A stretch of DNA of 64,000 bases from Monocercomonoides exilis (taxonomy: Eukaryota > Preaxostyla > Oxymonadida > Polymastigidae): contig LSRY02000022.1 in assembly GCA_001643675.2 (NCBI GenBank), positions 754,001-818,000 of the forward strand. The letters are read 5' to 3'. Positions within the stretch are counted from its first letter, which is position 1, and each line of letters opens with the position of its first letter. The notes under the pieces were generated by a model, which worked only from the letters and a program-made list of their open reading frames with translations, did no database searches and was not told the origin of the DNA. This document shows positions 45,428-59,414 of this stretch, piece by piece. The translations under genes were made by a program, and so were the position numbers.

Positions 45428-48400
45428 TTGTATACAATTCTTGCGTGTGTGGAACGCTGCGAGCTTAGAAGTAAAAACATGCCAATCAACAGCGTGATTA
45501 CGTCGATGGCGTATATCTTTGGAGGGGTTACATGGGAAGGGATATCGGAAGAAGAGGTGGAAAAACTGCATGAACGTACAGAGAAGATGTTGAAGGAGGC
45601 CCAAGACTATCGAAAAATTACTCCATGTATTGATAGTACAGTAAGTGAGCTTGTTTCCGAAAAAAAACAGGAACTTAGAAGAAATGAGGAGTTCAAGAGC
45701 ACTTTGGATGATGATCGCGAGAATCTGGTTGGAAAATTGGTACGTGTTCTGAAGCAGCTGCTCCTGTGGTCAGACAAAGCTTACGAGGCCGCCACAAGCG
45801 AGGCAAAACGCTGTAGCAACTGTCGGCTTATTCCTGCTGAACATCCAGTTCCAGATTCATGCTACGTTGCATGCAGCATGCCTGGCATGGCAGACGATCA
45901 GTTCAAGCTTCGGAGCATAGGACCGGCAAGCAGTTTGCGTCTGACACCTTCTTTTGTGCTGTCATCGCCGCGTCTTGTGCCTTCGCTGGTAATATCACAC
46001 GAGCCGAACTTACATCTATCGGCTCGCTCTTCTGCTTCCTCGTGCAATGCACAGTCTATCTCTGCCTCAATTCCTTTTTCTTCTTCCTCCTCTTCTTCCT
46101 CTGGACAGACTTCTCTTCCTTCTTCAGCCTCGTCGAACAATTCTTCGACTCCTCGCAGCTCTTGCCAGGTTCCCTCTGCATCTCCGCTTACTCTTCTGCA
46201 TCCTCTTTCTCCTCCTGCACAGACACTGTTTTCTCTGCATTCATCGCTTTCCTCGCAGTATACCCCCACCGCTCTGTCGCCTGTGTCAAACCGCTCGATC
46301 CTTTCCCCGTTTCTTACGCCTTCTGCTGAGGCAGGATCTGTCAGGAGACAATCGCTTTCAACGACACTCACTTCTCCTGTCATGTCACCTGTTCCTCTGC
46401 TGCCGCTGATGGGGAGCCCAGGCTCATTCTCTTCAGTTTCTTTCTCATCATCATCATCATCATCTTCTTCTTCTTCTTTACCTTCTTCTTCTTCTTCTAC
46501 TACTACTTCTTCTTCTTCAGCTGCCATACCTCTCGTTCCCTTGTCTTTTGCAGCTGCTCCGAGCTTATCTGAGCATTCAACCACTTTGCACGGATTTGAT
46601 TCCTCAAAGATGCAACAGATTTCTGGAGGCGATGATGGAGTGAGCTGCAATTGCGTATGCTCCTATTGCGAAGATGCGACATGTGCTCTGTTTGTGCTTA
46701 TGGTAGTAGAATGCTTGACACCTTGCTGTGAGCACCCTCAACTGTCAGCATCAATTGTGCAATTGTTTTCTTCTTCAACTTCTTCAATTCCATCTATTCC
46801 TTCGTGTAAATCCTCTGCCCGTAACAATGTCTTCCACTCACATCGCGACTGTGCACATCTTCTGCATCATTCCCATATCCACGCACACTCCCACAGCCAT
46901 TCACATTCGCATTTACACACTCACAACCACTCAGGTTCATCCAAACATTTGAATTATATATATTCTCCGACTTTTTCATCATCATCATCATCATCTTCTT
47001 CTTCTTCTTCTTCTTCTTCTTCTTCCTTCTCCTCCTCCTCTTCTGCTTCTTCTAATTTAACTTATTCTTCCCCTTCTCATTCTTCTTCTTCTTCTTCTTC
47101 TTCTTCTTCTTCTTCTTCTTCTTCTTCTTCTACTTCTACTTCTACTTCTTTAGCTTCCAAGCATTCTCTGGCTTCCTCCACATCAACATCCACAGCAGCA
47201 TCCAGCAATGCTGCCAACATTAACACGAACACGACTTCTGTTACCAACACATCCACCACCCTCACCTCGATCACAGCTGCATGTTCAGACGATTCCTCGT
47301 TGGAATCGACGCTTCCGGGGTCTGCCAAGTGCAGGATCGGGAGGTGCAAGGCGGAGGAAGAGCAGTCTGCAGTTGTGCTGCATGAGCGCGATGCGCAAAG
47401 TGGCGGGGCATCTGGGCCTGTGGAGTCGTACAGCGTGGCACAGATTTCGATCCCGCGGTTGGAGTCTCTACAGCAGACTGTGACACATTCGCTGAATACT
47501 CTGAGACAGGACGAGCAGAAGGCAACGACTGCAACGATTCCGATGCCAATTTCGATACCAATGGCGATGGAGACGACGATGGAGGCGACGATGCCTGATC
47601 AGGAGTGTGGGAACAAGCTGGACGAGGGAGCAAGAGAATGTGAAAGAGAAGAGGAAGACGAAAAGGATGATGAGGCTGTCAATGAGGTTGTTGATGATGG
47701 AAGGGAAGAATGCGATGAGGAAGGAAAGGAGATGGATCATGAAGAAGGTGATGGAATCTTGCTTTCTCCCTTTGCCTTCTCCTCCTCCTCATCATCATCT
47801 TCATCATCATCATCTTCTTCTTCTTCTTCGACTTGTTCATGCGAACAACGCGCTCTGAAAGCAACACAACAGCGACATGAAACAGAAACTGGAACAGGTC
47901 CATCACCACAGAAAGAGAAATTGAAGTCAAAGACGAAAATGAACACAGGCAATGAACATGCACGCGCTCATCAAGATTGTCATCCACATCAATTGCATCA
48001 TCGTCATCATCACCTTCATCACCAACACCACAGCCATCACAGCAATCAAGGCAGCAAACAGTGCCACAAGTCCCAGCAAATGCTGCAGCAACAATCTCGA
48101 CAACAATCTCGGCAGCAGCCACAATTGCCGTCTAACCATCATCATCATCATCATTCAGAGGGAGTCAACAGGCAGCATCGCAGGCACAACTGCTCTGATG
48201 AGCGTTCACATGGAACTGAGACGGCTGCGTCATCTTGTTCCCCCAGGAACATAGCGAAGCGGATGAGCATAATTGTGCCTGCGGAGCAGCTGTTTGCGAG
48301 CGAGCATCGGTTTGAGAAGGAATCTCTTCCGCCCTCTCCTTTTCCGAAGGACAACCCACAGTTTGTGAGCACGCTAGCAGCAGAAACAGGGGCAGAGACA

Positions 48401-51400
48401 GATGCAGAAGCCAAAGCAGAGACAGACATCGGACGCGAAGGGGATGGGCCTGGTTTGGTCAAAAGCGCAACGCTATTGTTGTCTAATTCTTCCTCCTCTT
48501 CCTCCTCTTCTTTGCCACTTCGGTTGCTTCAACAACAGAATGCGCATCTTTCTGCTTCAGACAATCCTTTGCCAGGCTGCTCGGAAACTCCTGAGCTTGG
48601 TGACCAACCCCTTTCATTTTCTCCACCTCCCCTTCCGACACATGCACCGCCTCTCTCTCCTCTTCTTGTGGCTGCGTCTCCTTCCTCTTCCTCTTCCTCT
48701 TTCTCTTCCTCTCCCACTCGCACCTCTTCACACACCCACACATCAACATTCACAACAACGGCAACGGCAACAGCAACTGCCCCCACCTCTGCTTCAGCCC
48801 CTGCTTCATCCCCTGCCTCTGCCTCTGCATTGGCATGTGCACATGGGATGACAGTCTCATCGGTGTCTCCTTCTGCTGCGTCGTTGCCTTCTTCGTCATC
48901 AGCTACTTTGGCTGTGTCTGCATCAGCATCAGCGTCAGTCTCAGCAATCGCAACAGCTTCTGCATCTGCATCTGCATCTGCATCTGTGCTGCACTCACAA
49001 AATTCGGAGTACATGAACTCGACAACACGCTATTCGCAGGCGTTTCCTGTGAGCGGGTCGTCGGTGCTGCTTTCTCCGACACTGTTGCAGAAGAAATATT
49101 CGCCGACGAATTCGTCTTCATCATCAGCATCTTTGCTGCCTATGCTTTCGGGCTCTTTGGCTCCTCTGTCGCCGTTAGTGCGTCAGGTGGTCACAGTTAA
49201 GGGAGAGATGCTTCCAGGAGGCAGGAGAGAGAAGGAGAAGGAGAAGGAGAGTGAAAAGGAGAAGGGAAGGGAGAATGGCAGGGAGACAGAAGAAGAAGAG
49301 GAAAGCAGAGAGGGTGGAAATGGAGAGACGAACTCTTCTTCACCGTCTTATACTTGTTCTTCCTCTTCCGGCAGATCAGATTCTCCAACGTCTATTTCAT
49401 CTGCATCGACCAGTGGCTCATATTCATCAACTTCCTTTGCTTCTCCAACTGCTTCCTTTTCTTCCTCATGTTCCTTGTCTTTTTCGGCGCCGTCGCCTTC
49501 TTCTTCTTTTTCATCGTCTTCTCCAGCGTCCTCCTCATCTTCATCGTTTTCATCGTCATTCTCTGTGTCATCTGGACTGATCAATCTGAAGCTGAGGCAG
49601 GTGGATGCACTGAGAAGCGGGTCATTTGAAGTGTATTTGGAGCTGGAGCGGAAGATCAACAGGGCAGAAGTGAGGAAGGGACAAAAGGGTGGGAAGGGTG
49701 GGAAGAGGAGAAGAAGGAGAGTTGGGGAGAAGAAGAAGAAGAAGAAGAAGGAATGCGAAGAGGGGAGAGAAACAGAAAAGAGGGGAAGAGGAGATGAGCA
49801 GGATGGGAGTGAAAAGATGAAATATTCTGATTATCTGGCTAGTTCTCCTTCTTCCTCTTTTTCTTCCTCATCTTCTTCTCAAACACACTCTGATTCGAAT
49901 TCGGATTCAGATTCAGATTCGGACTGCTATTCACGTTCGACAATGCGGAGCGATGGGGATGAGGATGGGAGTCGGGAGAGCAGCAAGCATGGAGTCAGGA
50001 GCAGACGTAAGGCCTTTGGAGAGACAGATGGGCTGTGCAGGAAAACATCAGAGAGCAGGGCAAAAAAAAGGGGGATGGACAAGGAGAAAGAGAGGAAGAG
50101 GAAAAGGAAGAGGAAGAGAAAGGAAGAGAAGAAGAAAGAGAAAAAATTGTCTTTTGGATCATTGAGCGGGAAGGCATGTTTTGAGGTGAGCTCGCAGGGA
50201 TCAGTGTTGCGTACGGATGCGCCTTCCACGCCGATCTATCCTGTGCATCACAAACAGTGGGGGGAGGAGGAAGAGAAGGGAGAGAAAGGAGAAGGAGAAG
50301 GAGAAGGAGAAGGAGAAGGAGAAGGAGAAGGAGAGCAGAGCCAATCGCAACAAGCTTTCACTTTGAATGAAGTTCCATTGTTTCTGCCTTCATCTACTTC
50401 TTCTTCCACTTCCACTTCCACTTCCTCTTCCTCTTCATCAAGTTCTTTTCGAGCGGCCGATGTGCCTTCTGCACGATTATCATGCGTGTCTGAAAGGGGG
50501 ATGGTGCTGTATGATGGTGGTGTTTTGTCTTCGGAAAGTGGGAAGAAATGTGAAGTTGGGGAGATTAGTAACCCTCAGTTTGCGGAGCGGCAAGGGCCAA
50601 ATGAGTTGTTGTTGTTTGAAAGAAGCAGCCCACCACAAGCATCATCCTCATCCTCATCCTCATCTTCATCATCATCATCATCAATAGCGACAGCGGCATT
50701 GCTCAAGCACGCCCATCAGCCATCCAGCGTCTCTTCCTCGTCTGTTCAGCCTTTCCATCCGGCATCTCCCTTTTTCTCGTTTGCATCGCTGAGTGCTGAG
50801 TGTTCGTTTTCGCCGATGTCGTCATCTCTGAATGTGCTGCCAGGGCTGTCGTCGCTGTGTGTATCTGATGGGGTGGCGCCTCCGCTGCTTGTGGCAGCAG
50901 AGATTGAGAGTGCGCACAGGTCGAGGCACTGCACGATCTCGCTGATTCCACACTCGAAAACACCCGGGCGAGAAGCATCGGGGGAGACAGGGGAGACAGA
51001 GGAGACAGGGGTGCGGGTAATGAATGGGCACCAGCCTGCTTCTTCTTTGTCTTCCAATTGTCTTGTTGGAGGCAAGAATTCGAAACATCCAGCAGCAAAA
51101 GCGGTGCATCCACTTGCATGCTCCTCAACAGCATCTCCATGTCTCTTGCCATCAAGTGAGGCATCAAGCGAATCCACACAGGCACAGGCGCAGGCGTCAA
51201 AGGATAAAGGAGGGAAAGGGAAGAGGTTGGAAGAAGAAGAGGATTTGAAGAGGAGCAAAAGAGGAGAAGAAGAAAAAGAAGAAAGAGAAGATGGAGAAAG
51301 TGGATGTGCATCAGAATGCTCAGAGTCATCGGCCTTTTCATCACCATCCACACAGACCTCTCTGTCCACTCAGCACACCAGAAACGAGTTGTCGAGGCAG

Positions 51401-51480
51401 CAGTTGTCGGGGATGGGGTGCGAGATGAAGCCATATTCTCCGTTTGCTGGAACTCCCACTGGTGTGATGGCGTATTTGGC

Positions 51481-51513
<33 letters not shown>

Positions 51514-54500
51514 TGGTTGCTGTGGTGCTGCTTTGACGTCTTCTTCATTTGGGCCAGCTGTTGGTGGCTGTGTGTCGCTCACTTCGTTCACCTCTTTGGC
51601 GTCTGTCGTGACAGCGTCGTCTTCCACTGTCACATGCTCTGCATCCGAGTCATCCCAATCATCCTCTTCGTCATCATCATGTCCATCATCATTATCTGCA
51701 ACAACCTCTGCCTCCACATCTCACACAAACAACATCACGCCCTCTTCTCACAACTCGACAGGCAGCTACAAGTCGTCTGTTCTGCCTGCGCCTTCGTCGC
51801 GCATTGTGAGTCCGTCTTCGGTATCAACGACTTCGTTTGACACAAACTTTGTTCCATTTACAAGACAATCGTCGACCCTGTCACAGCAGCTTGTCTCACA
51901 GTCCTTTTACCCTTCTTCTTCTTCTTCTTCTACTTCTTCCTCTTCCACTTTTCCATCTCCTGCTCATTCAATAAACACTCCCAACACACAAAATACCCCA
52001 AGCGCCTCCTTATCCATTGCATCCTCAGCCACTCGCCAAGAACAGTCAGCATCATCGGCAACAGCATCCATTCGTATTTCACCTTCTTCCAACGCCTCTT
52101 CTGGCCTGGATCTTCGCAGGCAGTTTTCGGATGAGGTGAAGAAGGTTGGAGGAAGCAGCTGTTATGGAGAGGGTAAGAAGAGGGTGCACCACAAAGGAAG
52201 GAAAGAAAAAGAAGAAGAAAAAGAAGAAGAGACTGAAAAAGATGATGATGATGGAGATGAAGTCAAAGGGAAGAAGAAGGGCAGTCCGACATCAGCATCG
52301 GAGACAGCCAGGCCGAACGAAGAAAGACAAAAACTGCATTCGTCAGGGATGGGTGGTGACTTTGGGGGATGGAACTGGCAGAAAGAAAGCGAGAAGCGAA
52401 GAAGAAGGAAGAGGAAAGGAGAAGGAGGGCAGGCAGACATCAAGCGGATGATGAAGGACTTTATGGGGGAGCTGCACAATGCGAACGAAGAGGTGATGTT
52501 TTCGTCGCCATCGAACAAAAGGCTGATGTCACCGCGGCTATTGATGCGGCAGGCAGCGAAAGAACTGCGGAAGAAGGAGAAGGAAAAAGAGAAAGAAAAG
52601 GAAAAGAAGGATGAAGAGAACAAGATGGATGTCAAATCGAGTGACCATTTGGGGCTTTCTCTCACAAACACTTCCCTGCCATCATCATCAGCAGGGTCGT
52701 CTTCATCTTTTTCGTGTTCATTGGAAACTGCATCAACACCTCCTATGTTCACAAGCTCGGGATCATCGGCAGGTGGCTTTGTGGAGAGTGGACAGAAGGA
52801 GAAAGAGAAAGAGGAAGAGGAAGAGGAAGATGATGATGATGATGAGCTGCTGAAGATGCTTGGCGGAGAAGCATGGAGCAGAAAAAAGGAGTTTGAGCAG
52901 GAACATATGCAGGGTGTGAAGTTACAAAGTGGAATCCTGGACCAGAACGGGGAAGGAAAAGGGAATAAGAATGGAGAAGATGTGGAAGTGGAAGTGAAGA
53001 AGAAAGAAGAGAAGAGAAGAGGGATTGGAGCAGGAACGAAAGGAAGAGAAGAAGAAGATGATGACGATGAGGGTGATTTGGATGACAGCGGTTCGATGGC
53101 AGAAACTCCTATACGAAGCAAGTTCTGTTTGCTTTGCCCGATTTTCTGTTTGAAAAGAGGGAAGATGAGAAAGCAGAAAAGAAAGGGGAAGGGGACAACA
53201 GTTGAGGAAGAAGGGGATGAGTTGTGTCTGAAAAGAGATGCGGTAGCGAATGCTGTGGAAGGCAAAGGAAATGGAGGGGAGGAGAAAGATGAGAGAGGAA
53301 ATGAATTGAAAGGGAAAGAGGGGGAGAGAGATGGAGAGGAGGAGGAGGAGGAGGAGGAGGAGAGAGAGGGGATGGAAGCAGGAAAAGTGGCAAGCATGAC
53401 GGAATCTGCATTTGATCAGAATGAGCAAGCAACGCCGCGGAAGATGGATGGACTGGAGGCAAGAGAGATGAATGGGTCGTCTTCGCTGGATTCGATGGCG
53501 TTTGAGCTGAAGAACGGAAGCTGTTCTGGTTCGCATTCACATTCTTCTTCGCGTTCTTCTTCGTCTTTCTCATCAGCTCGCTCGTTTTCTATTTCGTCTT
53601 CTTCGGCATTTGGAACAAGCTCGCTGCAGAAGTTTCTGGACTTGGAGGTGATGATGCAGATTCCGAAGTCAGTGACAACATCTTCCTCTTCTTCTCTTGC
53701 ATCATCATCTTCGTCATCATCATCGTCGTCGTCTCCAACAGTGTCATCGTCTTCATCTTCTTCTGTAGCCTCCTCCTCTTCTGACCCATCTCCCTTCTCC
53801 AATGTGCCTCCCTTTCTTCCACTTCCAGTTCTCCCGCTTCCGTCGAAAAGGCCATCACCCATCCAAATTGAGAGGCACCAGCTGGAGACGATCTTTTCGC
53901 AGGAGTTCCAGGTGACTCCAGCGAGCACATCTGTGACACCCACCACGCATCTGTCAGCTTCATCATCTGCTTCTTCGTTGTTATCATTTGGCAAGCATAA
54001 TGCGAGGCTCCAACCAAAGTCTCCTTCCTCTTCTTCTTCTTTTTCTGCTGCTTCTTCATCTCCCATTGCTACCTCCTCCTCATGTTCAGCATCCAGCCAT
54101 ACGAAGAGGAAGAGACAAACGGAGTCTCGACCCAAGCAAACACACAAATCTTATAAGTCTGACAACACTCACAAAGCTCACGAAGCTCACGAAGCTCACG
54201 AAGCTCACGAAGCTCACAAGGTTCGTAAGGGGCAGAAATCACGTGCGCATCGAAGCCATCGGAGCCATCATCGATCTCCTCATTTGCACAGAAGCCATCG
54301 CAATTGCAGAAGACATTTGCACTTGAAGCATCACATAAGCCAACAGCAACGCAAGGCACATTCTATTGGGCCATCTGTGGGGATTGGATATTCCAGCAGG
54401 GCTTCAACGTCATCGGTGGCCGGTGTGGGGAAGGGGGAAGGCAGCACAGGAGAGGGGATAATGCGAAATGTTTTGGAGGGACAGAAGCAGAGAGGCCGTG

Positions 54501-56885
54501 CAAGGGAGATGGAAATGAGCAGCGTGAGGTTTCCGGCACACGAGAGGGAGGTAAACACACTTCTCTATTTCCTTCACATGGCCAGAAAAAGAGAAAGAAT
54601 TCATCAAGAAAAATGAAGGGGAAAAGAAAGAAGGAGAAGGATGAAAGGGCAAGCAGAGACGAGAGCGATCAGAAAGGGTTGCATTCGTCTTATTCTTCGA
54701 TTTCTTCCTCGCCATTGCCTATTCCTCGTTCGCCCAGCTCTTTTTTGGAACAACCATTTCGCGTTCTTCTTTCTCTTCTTCTTTTTCGTTCTGCTCTATT
54801 GGCAAGCAGTCTACGAGCAGTGTGAGCAAAAGGTGTAGGCGCAGCAGATTGTTGGGGGTCTTGAGCATTCGCACAAATCCTATCAGGGCAAACACAGACA
54901 CAGACATGGGCACAGACGCAGACGCAGACACAGACACAAGCATCGCGGTGGCGATTCAGATGGTGGCAGAACGGAGCACATGGACGAGGGCCTTCGGCAT
55001 GGACACATCGGCAGGCGTCAAAAGCGAAAAGAAAAGAAAGAAGAGGAAAGCAATTCGTCATGTCTTGGTGGCAGAAGAAAGGAGAAAAGAGGGGGAAAGG
55101 AAGGAAGAAGGAAGAGGGAAGAGGGGAAAGAGGATGAAAGCGATCGAAATGAGCAGTCAAAATGCGATTTGCGGTTTGATTCAAGAAAGTTGCCAACTCC
55201 TTTGTCTCAGCATCATCCGCAGCAAAAATTGCTCTCCTCTCAAAGTTCTTTTTTCTCCAGCGCCTCAAGCACCTTCAGCTCCTCCGGCTCCTCCGGCACT
55301 TCCGCCACTGCCTCCGTATCCGCCTCTTCCTCTTCCGCCTCCTCCTTCTTTCAACCCGCCAAATTCCTCATCTTCAACAATTCCAGCAGCTGAACAAAAT
55401 TCTTTCTCTTTTTCTCCTTCTTCAGATAGTCCTGTTGGAATGGAGCGCTTCCCTTTCCACACACCATCTGTTCGCTCACAGACCTTCTCCTATCTTTCGC
55501 GCATGGGAGATGGCACTTCGCTGAACATGGGGATTGTTCCGCTAGGGAAGACAAAGATGCGTTCTACAACATCACAGCTTCGAGTGAGGAGCGTGGAGGG
55601 AAAAGGAAAGGAAGGAGGGCAGATGGACACGGTGGGATCTGCAGATGATGCGAATGGCGATAAAGAGAAAAACGAAGAGGAAGAGGAAAGGCGGAGAAGA
55701 AGGTGTGGGAAGACGGAAATGGAGGATAGAGGTTGCAATGGAGGAGAAAGGAGCAGACGAGATGAGACAGAAGAAGGTGTCTCTGGTTGTGTTCGTGAAT
55801 CACAATCATCAGCATCATCGGGTTCATCTGCATCGAGTGGTGTTCAGGCAGACATGGCATCAGCTGCAAGTGTGTCATCTGCTGGCAACACCACAAACAC
55901 CACCACACAAAGCGTGTCGGCTGCTTCGGCGTGCCTTCCATTTGGCTCGACAACATCCCCAAAGGCAGGTGAGGCGGCATTCGGCTCTCGTCCCGATGCA
56001 TTGCACCATCTGGATGCACTTTCTGAGCCCACGAGTGTTGCCAACACATCCACCCATCCCCTTTCACCGTCTCCGTCTTCTTCTGTCTCTCCTGTGTCGC
56101 TTGCATCACCAGTGTCGCCTGTGTCTCCTGTGTCTCCGCGCTCTCCTCCGTTTTCTCCTTCGCCTTCATCACCGACATCATCCCTTCCATCCACAGCTGT
56201 TCTAGGTGCATCGCATTATTTCTATTCCTCTCAACTGTCACCTTCTTCGTCTTCTTCGTCTTCTTCATCTTCCTCCTCCTCATCCAACTCGTCTTCTTTG
56301 CTTCCAACAGCGTCTGCCTCGTATTTCTCGACGTCGTTCATTCCATCTATTTCGTCGACTTCGTTCATCATGTCTTCGCATCAGATGTCGTCATTCAGCA
56401 CGACTTTTGCTCCGTCGTCGTCAAGTTCGTCCTTTCCCAGCTCTTCTTTTTCGTCTCTTGTATCATCTTCGACGCTGCCGCAGTATTCTTCATCGTCTTC
56501 TTCGATTGGTGCGAGCACGCCATCTTCGACATCGTCTGCAGCGCTGGAGATCACATCGGACTCGTCAGTTGGCAACATGCTTCCATCAGAGAAGCAAGCA
56601 ACAACCGCTTCCTCTTCCTTTTCTTCCTCCTCTTCATCCTCTTCCTTTTCTTCATCCTCTTCATCCCCTTCATCCCCTTCATCCCCTTCCTCCTCTTCCT
56701 CCTCTTCATCCCGTTCATCTTGCTCTTCCTCATTCAATTCATCTTCTTCATCGGCTTGTAAATCATCTTTGTTGACTTCTTCTTCCACCTCCACTTCATC
56801 GGCATCTGACTCCTCGAGTAACTCGCCAAAAGACACATTTCGCCCTTCCTTTCCACCTGGCGCGCCTTCAGAGACTGTTTGTTGA
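45428..56885 (+). CDS. Giant Ser-rich low-complexity protein, right-arm copy with frame breaks near 54.5-55.3 kb
   Basis: Open for 3,062 codons (45428-54616), then out of phase until about 55253, then open to TGA at 56883-56885. Against the left arm there is GGG for GGGG near 54547, T6 for T7 near 54740, G5 for G6 near 54854 and T6 for T5 near 55250: four run-length changes. Features by residue: coiled coil ~40-60; C-x2-C...C-x3-C ~130-150; Cys cluster CNCVCSYCEDATC ~402-418 followed by a hydrophobic stretch; His-rich tracts ~479-501 and ~857-875; KAHEAH repeats ~2915; a His/Arg/Ser-rich segment after that. The hydrophobic LFVLMVVECL is too short to call a membrane helix with confidence. Gln is always CAA/CAG here. 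Where the left copy is broken (T-run at 19159) this copy is open, so the undamaged gene is probably one ORF of ~3,820 codons. Confidence 0.65.
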
Positions 56886-57047
56886 AAAGTGCGTCTGGGA
56901 ATGAATCTCACTCTCGGAATGCTGAAACAAAGCAGCACAGCCAGCACAGCCAGCTCAGCCAGCTCATCTGGCAACCCAAAATCAGATTTTGTTTTTGTAT
57001 GAGCAGGCAGTTTGTTAGGATTGGGCAGCGAAGCAGGTGAGGGAGAC

Positions 57048-57079
57048 AGAAGAGAAGAGAAGAGAAGAGAAGAGAAGAG
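57048..57079. repeat. (GAAGA)n microsatellite, right arm
   Basis: Mirror of 12224-12255. Confidence 0.8.
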
Positions 57080-57949
57080 GGCATCGAAATGAGGTGGTAC
57101 AGGATTCTGTTGTGTATTTATTGTTTTTATGTATTCTTTCCATTCACTTTCGTTCTGTTTCATTTTTGGACAAAAAAAACATTTTTTTTTGTATTTTTAA
57201 TAATTTTATTTGTGTTTCGAGAGGTATTTGGACTGGTTAAGTTTTATTTGATTTTGTATTTGTATGCAGAGGAAGTATGTTTGTGAAATGCTCAAAGAGT
57301 GATTGTGTGTTTGTTTATGTTATTTTTCTTTTTGAATATTTGCTGGTTGCTCAGATGTGGTGAGTCTGGAAAGGGATATCATCCAGATTTCGCAGCTGCT
57401 CTTTCATTCTGTTTCTGTTTCGTGTTTCGGTTGTTTTTGCATCAGCGCTGAACAGCCAATCCAAAAAAACACTTTTTGCTCTGTTGATTTTGCTTAAGCT
57501 TTTCCCTTCTCTTTTTGTTGGACACTCATTCGTTGGAGCATTTCTGCTGATTGTTGTTTTCTTTTGCTGGGTGAAATACGATTCTGCTTCATTGGTTGAT
57601 AAGAAATCAAACAATATTTCACTGTTTGTTTTTGTATGTATTTTGAATTCACTTTCATTTTTATACTTTTATATTTTTTATTTTTTATTTTATATTTTAT
57701 ATTTTTTTAATTTTTTTCTTGTTTGTGTGTATGTTGCCATTTCTTCTGTCTTTATTGGATTTCACTTATAATTCTTGTTGGAATGCTTTAAATTCCTGAT
57801 ATGTTGAATTTTATTTTTTTTTAAAAAGCAGTGTTTTGACAACAAAGGAATTATCATTTGAAACATTTTGTTGTTTTCAAAGTCTTCTTTGTCCCTTGCA
57901 AAGTGATGATGGAATTCGGATTAATCAAAACGCAAGCATTTTGATTTTC
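57080..57949. other. Intergenic DNA between the giant gene and the DIRS-like element, right arm
   Basis: Mirror of 11356-12223. Short frames differ from the left copy by run-length changes (e.g. near 57715), arguing against coding. Confidence 0.4.
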
Positions 57950-58028
57950 AAGAAAACATTCATTCACTTTCTTCTCTTCGATCAGAGATTATCACTTAAG
58001 TGTCAGTCGCTGCGAATTTGAAAAAAGA

Positions 58029-58487
58029 ATGCTCCCTTGCTCTCCACTCAGCACTGGACCCGCGTTGAATTCCGCCACATCAATGATGTCAGATGGACCT
58101 CCTGGAGAGACCTTTTCAAGTTTAATTACTCATTCCAGTTCTGAATTTTCCCAGCAGATCCCGGGAGCTTCAGAAGCGAAAATAAGCTATGACGAGGATA
58201 GTTTGCTACTAGAAAGCAGTTTTAAGACAATATTTCTCCGAGATCTAGATTGCAGCTTATATGATATGGATCTACCAGAAAGATATTTGGAAGATCTTGT
58301 AAGTGATTTGAAGGAAGAAGATTTAAGTCCATTTCTGCCAAGGGCTCCTCCTGCAACATCGAAAACAGATAATTGGATGAACGACGTGTTGGATAAGGCA
58401 GGCGAGCGCACTGAAGCCTTTCTGTATCCAGCCATTAAAATCCTGCTTTTCACACGTGCAAAATTGAAAGAAAAAGATGATTTATAA
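58029..58487 (+). CDS. Gag-like first ORF of the DIRS-like element, right arm
   Basis: 152 codons from ATG 40 bp inside the terminal repeat. Ser/Pro-rich start, acidic centre, amphipathic end (AFLYPAIKILLFTRAKLKEK). No zinc knuckle, which is usual for DIRS Gag-like proteins. The TAA at 58485-58487 is followed in the same phase by about 70 more protein-like codons up to a TAG at 58698, so the original protein was probably longer. Confidence 0.55.
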   Translation: MLPCSPLSTGPALNSATSMMSDGPPGETFSSLITHSSSEFSQQIPGASEAKISYDEDSLLLESSFKTIFLRDLDCSLYDMDLPERYLEDLVSDLKEEDLSPFLPRAPPATSKTDNWMNDVLDKAGERTEAFLYPAIKILLFTRAKLKEKDDL

Positions 58488-58645
58488 GTATCGATTACTG
58501 ATAAAATTTTATTCGTTTCAAAAGCGCTGAAGAAAGCAAGATCTGTAAGAATTCAAGGAAGATTCGGCTTTAGGGCAGCTGCACAGATGAAGGAAAGCTC
58601 AGCTACAAGTCTTCTAACTCAAAGGCAATCAGAAGTTCTTGAAGA

Positions 58646-59410
58646 ATGGAGAAAAATTGGAGGAGCACGAATTATTGGGAAAGGAGTAAGTTCTGTATAG
58701 AGGAGCAAAGCTACGAAAGTATCTTTCAAGAAAACAGGAGTGTTCAACCCTTTGGAGCATCAGAGTCAAGAAGCCCATCAAGCCTTTTCAGAGATTATCA
58801 AGAAGCAACTGGAAGCAAATATCATCAAACCGAGTTAGGAAAAGGATGTGAAGCATTAGAACCAAGTGTTTGTTATCAGAAAGAAAGACAGTGGCTGGAG
58901 GCAAATTGTGGATTTTGGCAGATTCAACAATGCAATCAAGACAATGTGTTGCAAGCAAGAAAACCACAAAACAGTGGAGAAAATTATACAAGAAAAGGAT
59001 TACGCAGTCAAGCTGGACTTGAGCCAAGCTTATTATCTTATAAAAGTCACGAAGAATTATCGCCATTCCTTTCGTTCGTTTTCAAAGGAAAATACTACGC
59101 TTTCCACGGAATGTCTTTCGGATACAAAAATGCACCTCGAACGTTCACAAAAGTGATGAGTAAAGTTCTGAAATACATGAGGGATGAATGGAATGTGAGA
59201 ACCATCGCATACTTAGAAGATATTATTCTTCTTCATCAATACCCACAGGAACTCAATATTATAGCGAAGAAAACTCTTTCGTTGTTCAACAAATTCCAAT
59301 CGGTTTGTGGTTCAAATGAAGGAGTCGAAGAAAACAGAGCTGATGAAAGAGTGCCAGAAATGGAGGAGGATTGCCGAATACAACAGAGTTGTTTCGATAA
59401 AGAAGTAAGC
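58646..59410 (+). pseudogene. Reverse transcriptase of the DIRS-like element (broken), right arm
   Basis: RNA-templated DNA synthesis. Blocks in order: FNPLEHQSQEAHQAF and NQVFVIRKKDSGWRQIVDFG (finger region, phase of 58866), VKLDLSQAYYLIKV (first catalytic Asp), then after a shift near 59060-59075 FVFKGKYYAFHGMSFGYKNA and the YxDD box as YLED at 59210-59221. The second-position Asp is a Glu codon (GAA), which should abolish or cripple activity. TAG codons interrupt the finger region, one of them (VKH[TAG]NQV) where relatives often have Trp. Inactive. Confidence 0.72.
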
Positions 59411-59414
59411 CTCG

